In this document: positions 1-7,088 of the stretch, in pieces
Layout: each line of letters starts with the position of its first letter
Numbering within the stretch: the first letter of the stretch is position 1
NCBI GenBank assembly: GCA_031362265.1
Contig: JANLSE010000288.1
Span: forward strand, 1 to 13,470
Reading direction: 5' to 3'
DNA: 13,470 nt
From: JANLSE01 sp031362265
GTDB lineage: Bacteria > Chloroflexota > Chloroflexia > Chloroflexales > Roseiflexaceae
Notes under the pieces: model-generated
Database searches by the model: none
Told to the model about the DNA's origin: nothing
The model's input: the letters and a program-made list of their open reading frames with translations, nothing else
Position numbers and translations under genes: made by a program

Positions 1-58
1 GCGATTGTGCAGGCTGAAAAACAGCGTGTACGGCCAAGGCATGTGCAGTTGTAAGTCA

Positions 59-64
59 TATAAT
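59..64 (+). promoter_or_regulatory. Candidate -10 box upstream of yqeY
   Basis: TATAAT lies 52 bases before the yqeY start. No convincing -35 hexamer is present 16-18 bases upstream (the region reads AAGGCA), and there is no TG extension. This is a possible start of the yqeY operon, but an AT-rich hexamer alone is weak evidence, and the operon may also be read through from a gene left of the window. Confidence 0.3.
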
Positions 65-116
65 GATGGGTTGTACATTCAGATATGTTTGATCAGCTAC
101 CAGATAGGAATACACC

Positions 117-617
117 ATGAACCTGCAGGAACAGCTAAACGAAGATCTCAAAGCAGCGATGCGCAGTGGAGATAAACTTCGGGTTAACGTTATTCGAATG
201 ACCAATGCTGCCTTGAAGAATGCTCAAATGGCCACAGTCAAAGCAGCATTTGATGCGGTAGGCGAGGCAGGTGCAGATAGCATAGACCGCACGCAGGCGC
301 TGAGCGAACAAGCAGTTCAAGATATTGTGATGAAAGAGGTCAAACGGCGGCGTGAAGCGGCTGAGCTATTTCGCAAAGGCGGGCGTATGGATCTCGTTGA
401 GAGTGAGGAAGCCGAAGCTCACATTCTCGAGGGCTATCTACCTAGAATGCTGACTATTGATGAATTACGCCCATTGATTGCGGCAATCATAGCAGATTTA
501 GGGGTAAGTGGGGCAGCAGCAATGAGAGAAGTGATGCCTGTAGCTGTACAGCAACTCAAGGGCCGCGCGGATGGCCGTGTCATTAATCAGGTCGTGCGCG
601 AATTGTTGAGCCAGTAG
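117..617 (+). CDS. yqeY: YqeY/GatB-like domain protein
   Basis: A 166-residue soluble protein of the YqeY family, which shares a fold with the tail domain of the amidotransferase subunit GatB. Its role is unclear; a link to tRNA-dependent amidation is only proposed for the family. The N-terminal helix pair (residues 1-36, with VIRM and AALKNAQ), the central KEVKRRREAAELF helix, the segment around EGYLPRML, and the C-terminal GRADGRVINQVVRELL are all typical. The usual length is near 150 residues; the extra residues lie around 40-60, between the first helices and the KEVKRRR helix. The ATG has AGGA (106-109) seven bases upstream. It is the first gene of a tight run, and the next start is four bases past its stop. 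In Bacillus, yqeY also lies upstream of pgpH-ybeY-dgkA, though with several genes between. Family assignment is firm. Confidence 0.93.
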   Translation: MNLQEQLNEDLKAAMRSGDKLRVNVIRMTNAALKNAQMATVKAAFDAVGEAGADSIDRTQALSEQAVQDIVMKEVKRRREAAELFRKGGRMDLVESEEAEAHILEGYLPRMLTIDELRPLIAAIIADLGVSGAAAMREVMPVAVQQLKGRADGRVINQVVRELLSQ

Positions 618-621
618 CTAC

Positions 622-2787
622 ATGGTTTCATTGCAACGCAATCTCCGCTCCAAACGCCCCAAGGGTGCTCCGCTGTCAGAATCACAAACTGTTCGACAGC
701 AACGGACCACCCTGATTCTGGCGTCGCTTACTCTGGCAATTGGCATGTGGGGTATTTTGGTCATTCAGACACCTTCCAACCCAGGCCTTACGCCAGGCAA
801 ACCGAGCCCAATCAGTATCCAAGCTAGCAAAACAACCAGTTATACAAGTACCTGGCGTACGAATCTGGAACGCGAGCGTGCCGAACGTGCCAGCGACACG
901 GTCATTTATACCCGTGATCTTGCAATTCTCACTCGACAACGCCTGTTACTATCGGATTTTCTTCAGACAATCACACTCATTCGTGATGATCCAACCCTAC
1001 GCGTCGCGCAGGAACGTGAGCGACTCGCTGCTCTTCCAAATAACACGCTTATCATTTCTCCGGAAATAGCGCTACATATTTCACGGCTGAGTGATCAGCG
1101 CTGGGCGGATGTACGTCGTTACTCGCTTGATCTCTATGATCGAGCAGTTGGTGAGTATCGTTTTGCGCTGGATGACAATGCTGTTGCTCAGGTGCGCACC
1201 TTCTCATTACCATACTGGGCTTCGCTCACATCTGCGGAGGTTGAAGATCGCGACCTCATGATCCTGTTTGCAGGCGCATACCTCAGCTCGAATCAGGTTA
1301 TCGATGAACAGGCAACCCTGAACCGTAAACAACAGGCACGGAATAGTGTTGAGCCAGTGATTGTGCAGATTCTCGCTGGTGAAAGTATTGTGCGTGCTGG
1401 CGATGTTGTGACCGATGATATTGAGGAGAAACTCCAGGCACTTGGTGAATTGAATACCGCAACGAACTGGCTGGCAGTAGCCGGCAAGGCACTCCTAGCT
1501 GGCCTGCTTGGCCTGATCTTTGGCTTCTATGTTGCACTCAACCAGACAAAGTTACGCCAAGGCAGACGCTCGATTTTCACAATCCTTGGAATGTGCCTCT
1601 TAATGGCACTACTAGCACGCCTTATTGCATCGTTGGGTGGCGTATGGATGTATGTGTTCCCATTGGGAATAATAGCACTGCTGATTGCAACCATTTTCAG
1701 TAGTGGATTATCGCTTTTCATTACTGGCCTCCTAGCCGTACCTGTCGCATTTCTGGCAGGCGGCCAACTCGATATTGGTGTAGCCCTATTAGTTGGTGCC
1801 GTAGCTGGCATTTTCTCAGTTGGTCGTGGTGAACGCTCACTACGCTTTGTTCTGGCAGGTTTAGCTGTTGGTGCTGCAACGGCTGTCACTGCGCTGGCAT
1901 TCGCCCTCGCTGAAGGCCAAAACACCACTCCAGAAGCACTCGCCACACTTGCACTACTTGGTATGCTCAATGGCATTATTACTGCAGTTGTCGCGCTCGG
2001 CCTCTATAATGTGGTTGGCCATGTCGCTGCAATTGTCACGCCATTACAGCTAATGGAGCTTGCCCATCCAGCCCAACCACTGCTACGCAAACTGATTCGT
2101 GAGGCACCTGGCACCTATTACCATAGCGTTGCCGTAGGCAACTTGGCCGAAAGTGCCGCAGAGGCGATTGGTGCTGATGCATTATTACTACGTGTGGCAT
2201 CCTACTATCACGACATTGGCAAAACTGCGCGGCCGTTCTTTTTCACCGATAACCAGAGCGATCGAGAAAATGTACACAATGATCTCGATCCAGTTACTAG
2301 TGCTGGAATTATTGCCGAACATGTCGCTGAGGGAGTTCGCCTTGCCGAGGCAGCACGCTTACCACATGAAATCATTGGTTTCATCGCAACCCACCATGGC
2401 ACGAGTGTCATTAAACATTTCTACCAGCAAGCGCTCCAATTGCACGATAGTGTCAATATTAACGATTTCCGCTACCCTGGGCCACGCCCACAGACACGCG
2501 AACAAGCAGTGATGATGCTCGCCGATACAATCGAGGCGACTGTACGCTCAAAAGCACAACATGGCAAAATTGTCTCAGGGCGCGATCAAACCGAACGCAA
2601 TGATGGTAGTCAAACACTCGAAGAATTGGTTGGCTCGATCATTGAAGAGCGTGTACGAAGCGGCCAACTCGATGAAAGCCCACTCACGCTTGAGGATATT
2701 GCCCGCATCCGCCACGCATTTCTGACGACCCTGCAGGGTATCTATCACCCTCGCGTCGATTATGCCCCACAAATGGTGAAAACCTAA
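622..2787 (+). CDS. pgpH: 7TM-HD cyclic-di-AMP phosphodiesterase, PgpH type
   Basis: A 721-residue membrane phosphodiesterase of the 7TMR-HDED/HDIG family. Characterised members (PgpH of Listeria) hydrolyse cyclic di-AMP to pApA. Order: cytoplasmic tail, one membrane helix (about 30-49), extracytoplasmic 7TMR-HDED domain (about 65-280), a block of seven hydrophobic helices (about 282-468), then a cytoplasmic HD domain (about 480-650). The metal-binding set is complete: H501 (YYHS), H530-D531 in YHDIGK, H567 (AEH), H591-H592 (THHGT) and D635 (LADTIEA). An active enzyme is therefore expected. It follows yqeY by four bases with no good ribosome-binding site, so translational coupling is likely. 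Presence of this gene implies that the organism makes c-di-AMP; the cyclase is not in the window. Confidence 0.93.
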   Translation: MVSLQRNLRSKRPKGAPLSESQTVRQQRTTLILASLTLAIGMWGILVIQTPSNPGLTPGKPSPISIQASKTTSYTSTWRTNLERERAERASDTVIYTRDLAILTRQRLLLSDFLQTITLIRDDPTLRVAQERERLAALPNNTLIISPEIALHISRLSDQRWADVRRYSLDLYDRAVGEYRFALDDNAVAQVRTFSLPYWASLTSAEVEDRDLMILFAGAYLSSNQVIDEQATLNRKQQARNSVEPVIVQILAGESIVRAGDVVTDDIEEKLQALGELNTATNWLAVAGKALLAGLLGLIFGFYVALNQTKLRQGRRSIFTILGMCLLMALLARLIASLGGVWMYVFPLGIIALLIATIFSSGLSLFITGLLAVPVAFLAGGQLDIGVALLVGAVAGIFSVGRGERSLRFVLAGLAVGAATAVTALAFALAEGQNTTPEALATLALLGMLNGIITAVVALGLYNVVGHVAAIVTPLQLMELAHPAQPLLRKLIREAPGTYYHSVAVGNLAESAAEAIGADALLLRVASYYHDIGKTARPFFFTDNQSDRENVHNDLDPVTSAGIIAEHVAEGVRLAEAARLPHEIIGFIATHHGTSVIKHFYQQALQLHDSVNINDFRYPGPRPQTREQAVMMLADTIEATVRSKAQHGKIVSGRDQTERNDGSQTLEELVGSIIEERVRSGQLDESPLTLEDIARIRHAFLTTLQGIYHPRVDYAPQMVKT

Positions 2788-2799
2788 TAGGATACAATT

Positions 2800-3270
2800 G
2801 TGAATGCCGAAATTGACATCGAGATCGCCGAATCGATTACTGCTGCAATCGATACAACCCTTCTGACGCGCGCAATCCAGGCAACCCTGGATGCCGAACA
2901 ACAAACAGGGTCGATCCAGGTAAGTATCCTCATTACCGATGATACAGAATTGCATGCACTCAACCGGGATTATCGCCAGATTGATTCGCCAACCGACGTA
3001 CTCTCGTTTGCGGCCGAAGAAGGCGCCCCCGGGTTTGTCTATCCTCCCGATATGCCACGCTTCTTAGGCGATATCGCAATCTCCTATGATCGGGTGCTGT
3101 CTCAAGCAGTCGAATATGGACATTCGAATGAGCGTGAATTGGTATTCCTAGCTGTACATGGAATATTACACCTGCTTGGGTACGACCATGCGCGTAGCCC
3201 AAGCGACGAAGCGACCATGCGCATGCACGAAGAGGCAGTTATGCAGGCATTAGGGTTAGTACGAGAATAG
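2800..3270 (+). CDS. ybeY: Endoribonuclease YbeY (rRNA maturation factor)
   Basis: A 156-residue zinc-dependent endoribonuclease that acts in 16S rRNA 3'-end maturation and ribosome quality control. The family signature H-x3-H-x5-H is complete at H120, H124 and H130 (HGILHLLGYDH). Upstream, ALNRDYRQIDSPTDVLSF (about residues 49-66) matches the conserved LN..YR..D.PTDVLSF block. The length is normal. The GTG start is chosen because AGGA (2789-2792) lies seven bases before it and it follows the pgpH stop by 12 bases. pgpH-ybeY-dgkA is a conserved order in Firmicutes, which supports co-transcription here. Confidence 0.95.
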   Translation: MNAEIDIEIAESITAAIDTTLLTRAIQATLDAEQQTGSIQVSILITDDTELHALNRDYRQIDSPTDVLSFAAEEGAPGFVYPPDMPRFLGDIAISYDRVLSQAVEYGHSNERELVFLAVHGILHLLGYDHARSPSDEATMRMHEEAVMQALGLVRE

Positions 3271-3309
3271 CGTAATGTGCTTGTGAATGCTACCTGTGGG
3301 TGATAACAG

Positions 3310-3801
3310 ATGCCTGATGATCGAACTCCCATCCAAGAAAGACCAACAAGTGAATCATCGCACGCGTACCCGCCAAGCACCCGTGCCACTCAGATTGGGC
3401 CACGCTCAGCACTCATTACATGGCTGATGACACGCATCGCATCGTTTAGGTTCGCCTTTGAGGGAATCTTTCATCTTATTCGTACTCAGCATAATGCACA
3501 CATCCATCTTGTGATTGGCACAATCGCGATTGCACTTGGTATCGTCTTGGGCATTGGGCAAGCGGAATGGCTGGCCCTCACGATCATCATTACACTGGTG
3601 CTTGTTACGGAAGGGGTGAACACTGCCATTGAAGCGGTTGTTGATCTGGCCTCGCCTGAGCGCCACCCACTTGCAAAAATTGCTAAAGATGTGGCCGCTG
3701 GCACTGTTCTGCTTACTGCTCTTGGCGCAATCATCGTCGGATGCCTGATCTTCCTCCCGCCACTCTGGGCACTCGCGCAGCAATTCCTAGTGGGGAGCTA
3801 A
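3310..3801 (+). CDS. dgkA: Diacylglycerol/undecaprenol kinase, DgkA family
   Basis: A 163-residue integral membrane lipid kinase. DgkA-family enzymes phosphorylate diacylglycerol or, in many non-proteobacteria, undecaprenol for cell-wall carrier recycling. The sequence cannot tell which, though the gene context (Bacillus-like) favours undecaprenol. The core (about 43-160) has three hydrophobic helices. The catalytic stretch is E101-G-V-N104-T-A-I-E108, with the same spacing as E69, N72 and E76 of E. coli. E51 in FAFEG fits the other conserved acidic residue. About 40 residues rich in Pro, Ser, Thr and charge precede the core and are absent from the compact family members. The upstream ATG is preferred because GGGTG (3298-3302) precedes it, and nothing similar precedes the internal Met40. 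The stop codon TAA shares its last base with the next gene's ATG. Confidence 0.92.
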   Translation: MPDDRTPIQERPTSESSHAYPPSTRATQIGPRSALITWLMTRIASFRFAFEGIFHLIRTQHNAHIHLVIGTIAIALGIVLGIGQAEWLALTIIITLVLVTEGVNTAIEAVVDLASPERHPLAKIAKDVAAGTVLLTALGAIIVGCLIFLPPLWALAQQFLVGS

Positions 3802-5120
3802 TGCGTATTCTCATCCTGGCACCATACCCACCCTACCCACCACATGGCGGCGGAACCATGCGCATCTACCAATTGATTCGCGGCCTCGCTGCGCATCATC
3901 AGGTTACATGCCTAACCTTCGTACCCGATATAAACGCCAATCAGGCATTCGCCCCACTACGCGCAATCTGTACCGTCCATACGGTACTTGGGCCGCCAGC
4001 GCGCCCGATACTCAAGCGCGCTTGGACAACCCTTGCCTCAGCACTTCCCGATATGGCACTGCGTAACGCATCGCAGGAATATAGCGCTGCCTTGTCAGCA
4101 CTACTAGCATCGGGATCATTTGATATTGTGCAGGCCGAAAGTATCGAAATGGTGGGGTATCTGTTTGGGATCACAGGACTCCAGAATGACCCTACTGCCA
4201 GCCAATCTCTACTAACCAGCCCAGAGCGCAGGCACCCGCTTTTGGTGTTCGACACGTTTAATATTGAGTATATGTTGCAGAAGCGCGCAGCGCTAACAAG
4301 CCTACACGCAGCACTCCATGTTGGAACCCCACAAGCGTTCGTTCGTAATCTAGCTGGTGGATTCTATTCGTTGGTGCAATGGGCCAAATTGGTCGCCTAT
4401 GAACGGCGTGTGTTGAGGCGATGTGATGCAATCGCGGCCGTTTCGGACGGCGATGCACAAGCGTTACAGAAATTAGCCCCAAGCGCATGTATTGCGGTTG
4501 TACCAAATGGTGTAGATACTACTGAATTCCAGCGCAACTCGGTTACAGCGAACGCGCGCATCATCCATCCAGGGCCACAGTTGGTATTTAGCGGCACCCT
4601 CGATTTCCGCCCAAATATTGATGCTGTTCTATGGTTTGCATACCACGTGCTGCCACTTGTACGTATACAGATCCCTGCTGTACGCTTTGTGGTGGTTGGG
4701 CGGAAGCCAGCAGCTGCCATTACGACACTTGCCAATGCAGGGCTAATAACGCTCACTGGCGAGGTTCCAGATGCACGGCCCTATCTACGCGATGCGGCTG
4801 CGTATGTCGTTCCAATGCGCATCGGCGGGGGTGTTCGGCTCAAACTGCTTGAGGCACTCTCACTTGAAGCAGCTGTCGTTAGTACAAGCATGGGAGCGGA
4901 AGGGATTATTGGGCTGCGGAACGCTGAGCACTGCCTGCTTGCCGATACCCCAGTGGCATTTGCCGATGCTATTGTGCGTATTCTGCGCGACCCTGCATAT
5001 GGGCAGCGGCTTGGCAGCGCAGGCCGCCAACTTGTTGCAGCAAGCTACGATTGGGAATACATCGTGCCAAAACTGGAAGCGTTGTATGAACAAGCAAAGC
5101 TACCAGACACTAGCCCTTAA
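3801..5120 (+). CDS. GT4-family glycosyltransferase (GT-B fold)
   Basis: A 439-residue cytoplasmic or membrane-associated glycosyltransferase. The N-terminal GT-B half begins MRILILAPYPPYPPHGGGT, the usual nucleotide/acceptor loop of GT4 enzymes. The C-terminal half starts near FSGTLDFRPN and carries VVGRKP, LTGEVPDARPYL and the donor-binding stretch GGGVRLKLLEAL (342-353), with R346, K348 and E351. The first Glu of the classical E-x7-E motif is Gly343, as in a subset of this family. The frame is open upstream to 3741, but the start at 3801 is preferred: it begins the conserved first strand, has GGGGAG just upstream, and overlaps the dgkA stop by one base (TAATG), a sign of translational coupling. 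Donor sugar and acceptor cannot be read from sequence. Its place in a cell-envelope operon suggests a glycolipid or polysaccharide product. Confidence 0.9.
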   Translation: MRILILAPYPPYPPHGGGTMRIYQLIRGLAAHHQVTCLTFVPDINANQAFAPLRAICTVHTVLGPPARPILKRAWTTLASALPDMALRNASQEYSAALSALLASGSFDIVQAESIEMVGYLFGITGLQNDPTASQSLLTSPERRHPLLVFDTFNIEYMLQKRAALTSLHAALHVGTPQAFVRNLAGGFYSLVQWAKLVAYERRVLRRCDAIAAVSDGDAQALQKLAPSACIAVVPNGVDTTEFQRNSVTANARIIHPGPQLVFSGTLDFRPNIDAVLWFAYHVLPLVRIQIPAVRFVVVGRKPAAAITTLANAGLITLTGEVPDARPYLRDAAAYVVPMRIGGGVRLKLLEALSLEAAVVSTSMGAEGIIGLRNAEHCLLADTPVAFADAIVRILRDPAYGQRLGSAGRQLVAASYDWEYIVPKLEALYEQAKLPDTSP

Positions 5121-5131
5121 CCTATGACCCC

Positions 5132-5140
5132 TGTTATAAT
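5132..5140 (+). promoter_or_regulatory. Extended -10 promoter for the oxygenase gene
   Basis: TGTTATAAT is an exact extended -10 element (TGnTATAAT), followed by AGAG. It lies in the 50-base gap after the glycosyltransferase. No -35 hexamer is recognisable at 16-18 bases upstream, as is usual for extended -10 promoters. Transcription would begin near 5147, giving a leader of about 25 bases. Confidence 0.6.
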
Positions 5141-5170
5141 AGAGTTCTTATCAACACATAGCACGAGGGA

Positions 5171-6010
5171 ATGATGTTCACCGAAGCACACACCCAACAG
5201 TTCGCAGCACAAGGGTATTGTGTTGTGCGTGGCTTGTTCAGCCCAGAAGAAATCGCTCAATTCCGCGAGCACTACATGCATCTCCGTAAACATGGCAGTT
5301 ACCCTGGCGATTTTGCTGGCGATGCATTGAAGAGCAATGATCCACTGAAAGCCTACCCACGAATGATCCATATGCATCGCTGGGATGAAACCTCACTTGC
5401 ATGGATGACAGATCCGCGGCTAGATGCCTGTATGACAGGGCTACTCGGTCGTTCGCCATTTGCAGTGCAGACGATGCTCTACTTCAAGCCACCCGGCGCA
5501 CGCGGTCAAGCACTCCATCAGGATAATTTCTACCTACGCGCCCAACCTGGCACATGTGTCGCAGCTTGGATGGCGCTCGACCCATGCGATGAAGCAAATG
5601 GCTGCCTGCAAATTGTTCCTGGTAGCCACGCATGGCCAACACTGTGTACCGAAAAAGCGGATACCTCGATTAGCTTCACAGATGTAACCGTGCCAGTGCC
5701 GCCCGATGCAGAAGTTCTGCCAGTGATTATGGAACCTGGCGATGTGCTCTTCTTCAATGGCCAGATCGTTCACGGCAGCTTCCCAAATACCACTACAGAT
5801 CGTTTCCGGCGCGCACTCATTGGGCATTATATTGAAGGCCAAGCCGATCAGGTCGCTCAGTTCTACCACCCGGCACTACGCATGGATCGCACTCCCTTAG
5901 AATTATCTATCAGCCAGGGCGGTGGCGAATGTGGTGTCTGGGTTGACCAAGATGGCGAGCTCATTATCGAAATGGCTGGTGTCGAAGGGGTCGTTCGAAA
6001 GCATGAGTGA
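5171..6010 (+). CDS. Phytanoyl-CoA dioxygenase (PhyH)-family Fe(II)/2-oxoglutarate oxygenase
   Basis: A 279-residue soluble non-haem iron oxygenase of the PhyH family. Such enzymes use O2 and 2-oxoglutarate to hydroxylate small molecules, lipids or natural products; the substrate here is unknown. The N-terminus (FAAQGYCVVRGLFSPEEIAQF) is the family's usual opening. The iron triad is visible: H116-x-D118 (LHQDNFY) and H201 (GQIVHGS). Arginines at 211, 213 and 214 follow and include the likely 2-oxoglutarate carboxylate ligand. The block GCLQIVPGSHAWP is also typical. Two Met codons are in tandem. The second (5174) is better spaced, five bases from GAGG (5165-5168), so the protein may lack residue 1. 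It has its own promoter, and its last 8 bases overlap the next gene, suggesting a shared job. Confidence 0.88.
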   Translation: MMFTEAHTQQFAAQGYCVVRGLFSPEEIAQFREHYMHLRKHGSYPGDFAGDALKSNDPLKAYPRMIHMHRWDETSLAWMTDPRLDACMTGLLGRSPFAVQTMLYFKPPGARGQALHQDNFYLRAQPGTCVAAWMALDPCDEANGCLQIVPGSHAWPTLCTEKADTSISFTDVTVPVPPDAEVLPVIMEPGDVLFFNGQIVHGSFPNTTTDRFRRALIGHYIEGQADQVAQFYHPALRMDRTPLELSISQGGGECGVWVDQDGELIIEMAGVEGVVRKHE

Positions 6011-6923
6011 TCTGCTTCGGATAACAGCCCTCCAAGCGGATCATATTGCTACGCTCTACTCCATGTATTGTGTGCAAACGGATGGCCTGCCGCATAATCT
6101 TGTGCCAAGTTTGGAACGATTCCAGATAGCACTCTTAGGTTATGCGCAGGATTCCATCCTGGTAGCCGAAAAACAGGGCATTGCGCAGGGTTTTGCAGCG
6201 CTTGCACATGTCAAGGATGATCGAGGGGTGGAGGCTGATGCAATTGTTGCGCTGTTCACATCCGCTCCAGCGGCTGGATCTATGCTCATTGAAGAATACA
6301 TCGCACGAACAGCACCAGGCCCATTATTTGCATTCCCAATGACGCATGGGCAGTGCCCGGTGCCAGGTTACAATGCCGCCTGGGATGGCCTCTCAGCACA
6401 ACTCCCGGATATCGCTGATCTGTTAATACGTCATGGCTTTGAACCCTACTATCGTGAATGGCAGATGGCATGCGAACTAGATGCCAGCACGCCTGCTACT
6501 CAACAGTCGGGAGGCAGCAATCAGGGTTCGATCACTGTTCTGAATGATCAACCAAGTGAGGTTGCGGGTGTCATTATTCGCGCAGGTGTTAGTGAAGAGG
6601 GCGAATTCATACAGCGCGCATGGGTTGCCGAGGAACTGATCGGCATGTGCTACTACTCGACACTCACTGCCATCACAGATAATCCACGTGCAGGCCAGAT
6701 TGGCTATATTCAGTGGCTTTGGGTGGATTCCCGTCATCGGCGGCGTGGCATCGCCCGCGAGCTACTCCTGCGCGCCATAATTCATCTGAAGTCGATTGGC
6801 TGTAATGTCTGCTGGCTTGGTACCGGCGCGGAGAATTGGGCGGCACAACCACTCTACCAATCGTTTGGGTTTACCATGGTGGATACGGCAACGTCATTTC
6901 AGTATATGCACAATTCATCATAG
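6003..6923 (+). CDS. GNAT acetyltransferase, probably tandem domains
   Basis: A 306-residue protein with a clear GCN5-related N-acetyltransferase domain in its C-terminal half (about 185-306). It has strand GYIQWLWVD, the acetyl-CoA loop R246-R-R-G249-I-A251 (motif A, R/Q-x-x-G-x-G/A) and the closing LYQSFGF. The N-terminal half (about 5-160) also has the flow of a GNAT fold: SILVAEKQGIAQGFAAL as a central strand pair, and LLIRHGFEPYYREWQM as a terminal one. It lacks an evident motif A, so it is probably a degenerate copy. The two halves are joined by a Ser/Gln/Gly-rich linker. The frame is open from 5922, but the ATG at 6003 is chosen because it gives an 8-base overlap with the upstream gene and begins at the first recognisable domain residues. 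Substrate unknown. An intrinsic terminator follows. Confidence 0.85.
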   Translation: MSDLLRITALQADHIATLYSMYCVQTDGLPHNLVPSLERFQIALLGYAQDSILVAEKQGIAQGFAALAHVKDDRGVEADAIVALFTSAPAAGSMLIEEYIARTAPGPLFAFPMTHGQCPVPGYNAAWDGLSAQLPDIADLLIRHGFEPYYREWQMACELDASTPATQQSGGSNQGSITVLNDQPSEVAGVIIRAGVSEEGEFIQRAWVAEELIGMCYYSTLTAITDNPRAGQIGYIQWLWVDSRHRRRGIARELLLRAIIHLKSIGCNVCWLGTGAENWAAQPLYQSFGFTMVDTATSFQYMHNSS

Positions 6924-6955
6924 TAATCGCTCGCATACGTTCTCGCTCTGTAACT

Positions 6956-7003
6956 CGCGTAGTGCATCGCTACCAATCCAGCGGGCACTACGCGCTTCGT
7001 TTT
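6956..7003 (+). terminator. Intrinsic terminator after the oxygenase/GNAT unit
   Basis: A perfect 10-base inverted repeat, CGCGTAGTGC (6956-6965) against GCACTACGCG (6985-6994), encloses a second 4-base pairing, CGCT (6968-6971) with AGCG (6980-6983), and an 8-base loop. It is followed at once by CTTCGTTTTCC. A long GC-rich stem with a T-rich tail on the + strand fits a Rho-independent terminator. It starts 33 bases past the GNAT stop, just before a separate promoter. Confidence 0.85.
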
Positions 7004-7022
7004 CCAGAACAGATCAGAGCGG

Positions 7023-7051
7023 TTGCAGTGTGCGCCGCTTGGCGGTAGAAT
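7023..7051 (+). promoter_or_regulatory. Sigma70-type promoter for the unknown gene-lspA-rluD unit
   Basis: TTGCAG (7023-7028) and TAGAAT (7046-7051) are separated by exactly 17 bases, with five of six and four or more of six matches to the housekeeping consensus. It lies 19 bases downstream of the terminator. Transcription near 7058 would give a leader of about 30 bases before the TTG start at 7089, with AGGAG at 7075-7079. Confidence 0.7.
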
Positions 7052-7088
7052 AGAGTGTCAGGTTTGTAGAAGCCAGGAGAGCATAACA

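Noticed and set aside
1..54. Frame 1 is open from the left edge to TAA at 52-54, possibly the last 17 codons of an upstream gene such as rpsU.
   Set aside because: Seventeen residues match nothing I recognise, including ribosomal protein S21, and frame 2 is also open. Too short to call.
3741..3800. A 20-residue N-terminal extension of the glycosyltransferase starting at 3741.
   Set aside because: It lies within dgkA, and the conserved first strand begins exactly at the Met at 3801, which has a ribosome-binding site.
5922..6002. A 27-residue N-terminal extension of the GNAT protein starting at 5922.
   Set aside because: It would overlap the oxygenase gene by 89 bases and adds no recognisable domain residues; the 8-base overlap start fits better.
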